64,000 nucleotides of DNA from assembly GCA_026913215.1 (NCBI GenBank), contig JAPTYK010000001.1:3038001-3102000 (forward strand), given 5' to 3'. Shown piece after piece: positions 63,184 through 64,000 of the stretch. Origin of the DNA: Streptomyces diastatochromogenes. GTDB taxonomy: Bacteria; Actinomycetota; Actinomycetes; Streptomycetales; Streptomycetaceae. The position numbers and the translations under genes are program-made. The stretch's first letter is position 1. Each line of letters begins with the position of its first letter. The notes under the pieces are model-generated. The model made no database searches, was not told the origin of the DNA, and worked only from the letters and a program-made list of their open reading frames with translations.

Positions 63184-63596
63184 CGCAGCGCTCGCGCGGG
63201 CAGGGCGGGCGAAGAGGAGGGCGGGGCGAAGAAGAGGGCGGGTTGAAACCGATCCGGAAACGCCAGGATTCGCCACCCCCTCGAAGCCCCTGCCAGCGGC
63301 TTTGTTTTGCGCCACCTCCCAACGCCACGGCGCGCTACGGGATTTCGCCAAGCTGCCGAGGCGATATCGCCCCCCGATCGACCGGGGTTGCTTGATGAAG
63401 CCGCCCAACTGCGGTTATCTCGTCCTGCGGCGGCCCCGTGGCGCACGTCCCGGGTCGTGCCCCTCACGCGCGAAAGGCCTGGCTTCGGGTTGCCGCCCGA
63501 AACCAGGCCCGTGCGCGGGCGGAGCGGGCCCGGCCGAGTACCCGTCGGCCGGGCCCGCACTCCAGCCCGACCAGCCGTCCAGTCCCTCCCGCTGCG
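63184..63596. other. Non-coding stretch with two strong hairpins
   Basis: No gene is supported. Two hairpins are clear: 63476-63489 with 63496-63509 (13 of 14 paired) and 63524-63537 with 63545-63558 (perfect 14). They are likely terminators for the flanking genes. A 12-base palindrome GGCGATATCGCC lies at 63360-63371. Confidence 0.6.
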
Positions 63597-63719
63597 TCAC
63601 ATGAAGCGCTCGACGCATCCCGCGATGGCAGTGATCGCCGTCAGGGCCAGCGCCGCCAGTTCGACCCAGTCGCGCGACTGGGCCCTACGGCGCGGCCTCC
63701 TCTTCCTCGACCTCTCCAT
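63597..63719 (-). CDS. Possible small membrane protein, 40 residues
   Basis: ATG 63719 is preceded by GGGAGGAG. The product has a very basic N-terminus (MERSRKRRPRRRAQSRDWVE) and a single hydrophobic segment (LAALALTAITAIAG) near the C-terminus. Basic-then-hydrophobic small proteins are common in streptomycetes. I have no family match, and it may be chance, but the ribosome site and composition favour a real gene. Confidence 0.4.
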   Translation of the reverse strand: MERSRKRRPRRRAQSRDWVELAALALTAITAIAGCVERFM

Positions 63720-64000
63720 CCGGTCCGTACTCCTCCCTCTCGACCTCCCAACGACACGTCGGGACCCGCCACTTGGCAGGCGCTCGTGGAGAGAAAGCAG
63801 TGGACTCTCGCAACCTACCGCCGCGCCGGACCGATCCAGGACAAGATCCGCCGTTCGCCACTGTTCGCCACACCCCGCCCCTCGAAAGCGCCACCTCTGG
63901 TATCCGCGCGGCGGGAGTGACGGATATGACGGGAGCCGCTCGACACGCTCGCGCCGGGACTGCTTGACTCGTCGGTCCACCTGGGGAGGGGAGGCGCAGT
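63720..64000. other. Right-edge region without a supported gene
   Basis: These 281 bases are less GC-rich than the coding sequence around them. I see no gene that I can support. The region probably contains the promoter of the small protein and of whatever lies beyond the edge. Confidence 0.4.

Noticed and set aside
63773..63920. Plus-strand frame reading VERKQWTLATYRRAG at the right edge
   Set aside because: It has no ribosome-binding site or family resemblance, and overlaps the probable promoter of the small membrane protein.

Overview
The window looks like chromosomal core sequence of a Streptomyces (or very close actinomycete). GC and third-position GC are very high throughout, GTG and TTG starts are common, and the gene order is one I know from streptomycete chromosomes: mfd, FtsX-type ABC exporter, tRNA-Gln, glmU, prs, rplY, pth, ppc, fatty acid desaturase, galTEK, ABC-F ATPase, ispE, rsmA, an rpf-type cell-wall hydrolase, tatD, rsmI, pmt. 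Families such as DUF397/XRE-DUF5753, SUKH proteins, an LAETG sortase substrate and FG-GAP secreted proteins point the same way.

Layout. 0-6 kb: 5' part of mfd, an ABC exporter pair, a DHA2 drug exporter. 6-8.1 kb: a WhiJ-type regulatory trio (XRE regulator, DUF397 protein, HATPase). 8.1-13.4 kb: a secreted FG-GAP protein, a divergent LysE exporter/LysG regulator pair with a long inverted repeat between them, a VOC protein and a DivIVA-like coiled-coil protein. 13.5-18.4 kb: the most unusual block, four genes in two back-to-back pairs that combine deaminase and WHH-nuclease toxin-type domains with several SUKH and Imm35-like immunity domains, with no visible secretion signals. 18.5-20.9 kb: an orphan histidine kinase, an HTH protein with a LAGLIDADG-like segment, and tRNA-Gln(TTG). 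21-34 kb: envelope precursor, PRPP, translation and carbon metabolism genes (glmU, prs, rplY, pth, ppc), a LysR/beta-lactamase-like/PBP group, and a sortase substrate with pentapeptide repeats. 35-39 kb: two more FG-GAP proteins. 39-45 kb: trans-aconitate methyltransferase-like gene with a divergent MarR, and a galTEK operon flanked by two orphan LuxR-type regulators. 45-54.7 kb: two tandem membrane-anchored PQQ-type beta-propeller proteins, ABC-F, a Uma2 nuclease-like protein, an acyltransferase and a secreted SMP-30-like protein. 54.7-64 kb: ispE-rsmA, rpf-like, tatD, a zinc-ribbon protein, rsmI divergent from pmt, and a secreted serine hydrolase.

Sequence quality matters for every reader of this annotation. 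About 33 of roughly 55 protein genes are broken by apparent frameshifts. Wherever I aligned the correct reading by eye, nearly all are losses of one base from a run of 3-6 identical bases, usually G or C. Essential genes (ppc, rsmA, ispE) are affected, so I treat these as sequencing errors and give each gene as one CDS spanning the corrected reading. Start and end coordinates are from this sequence; internal frames are approximate. The one disruption of another kind is an in-frame TGA near 6300.
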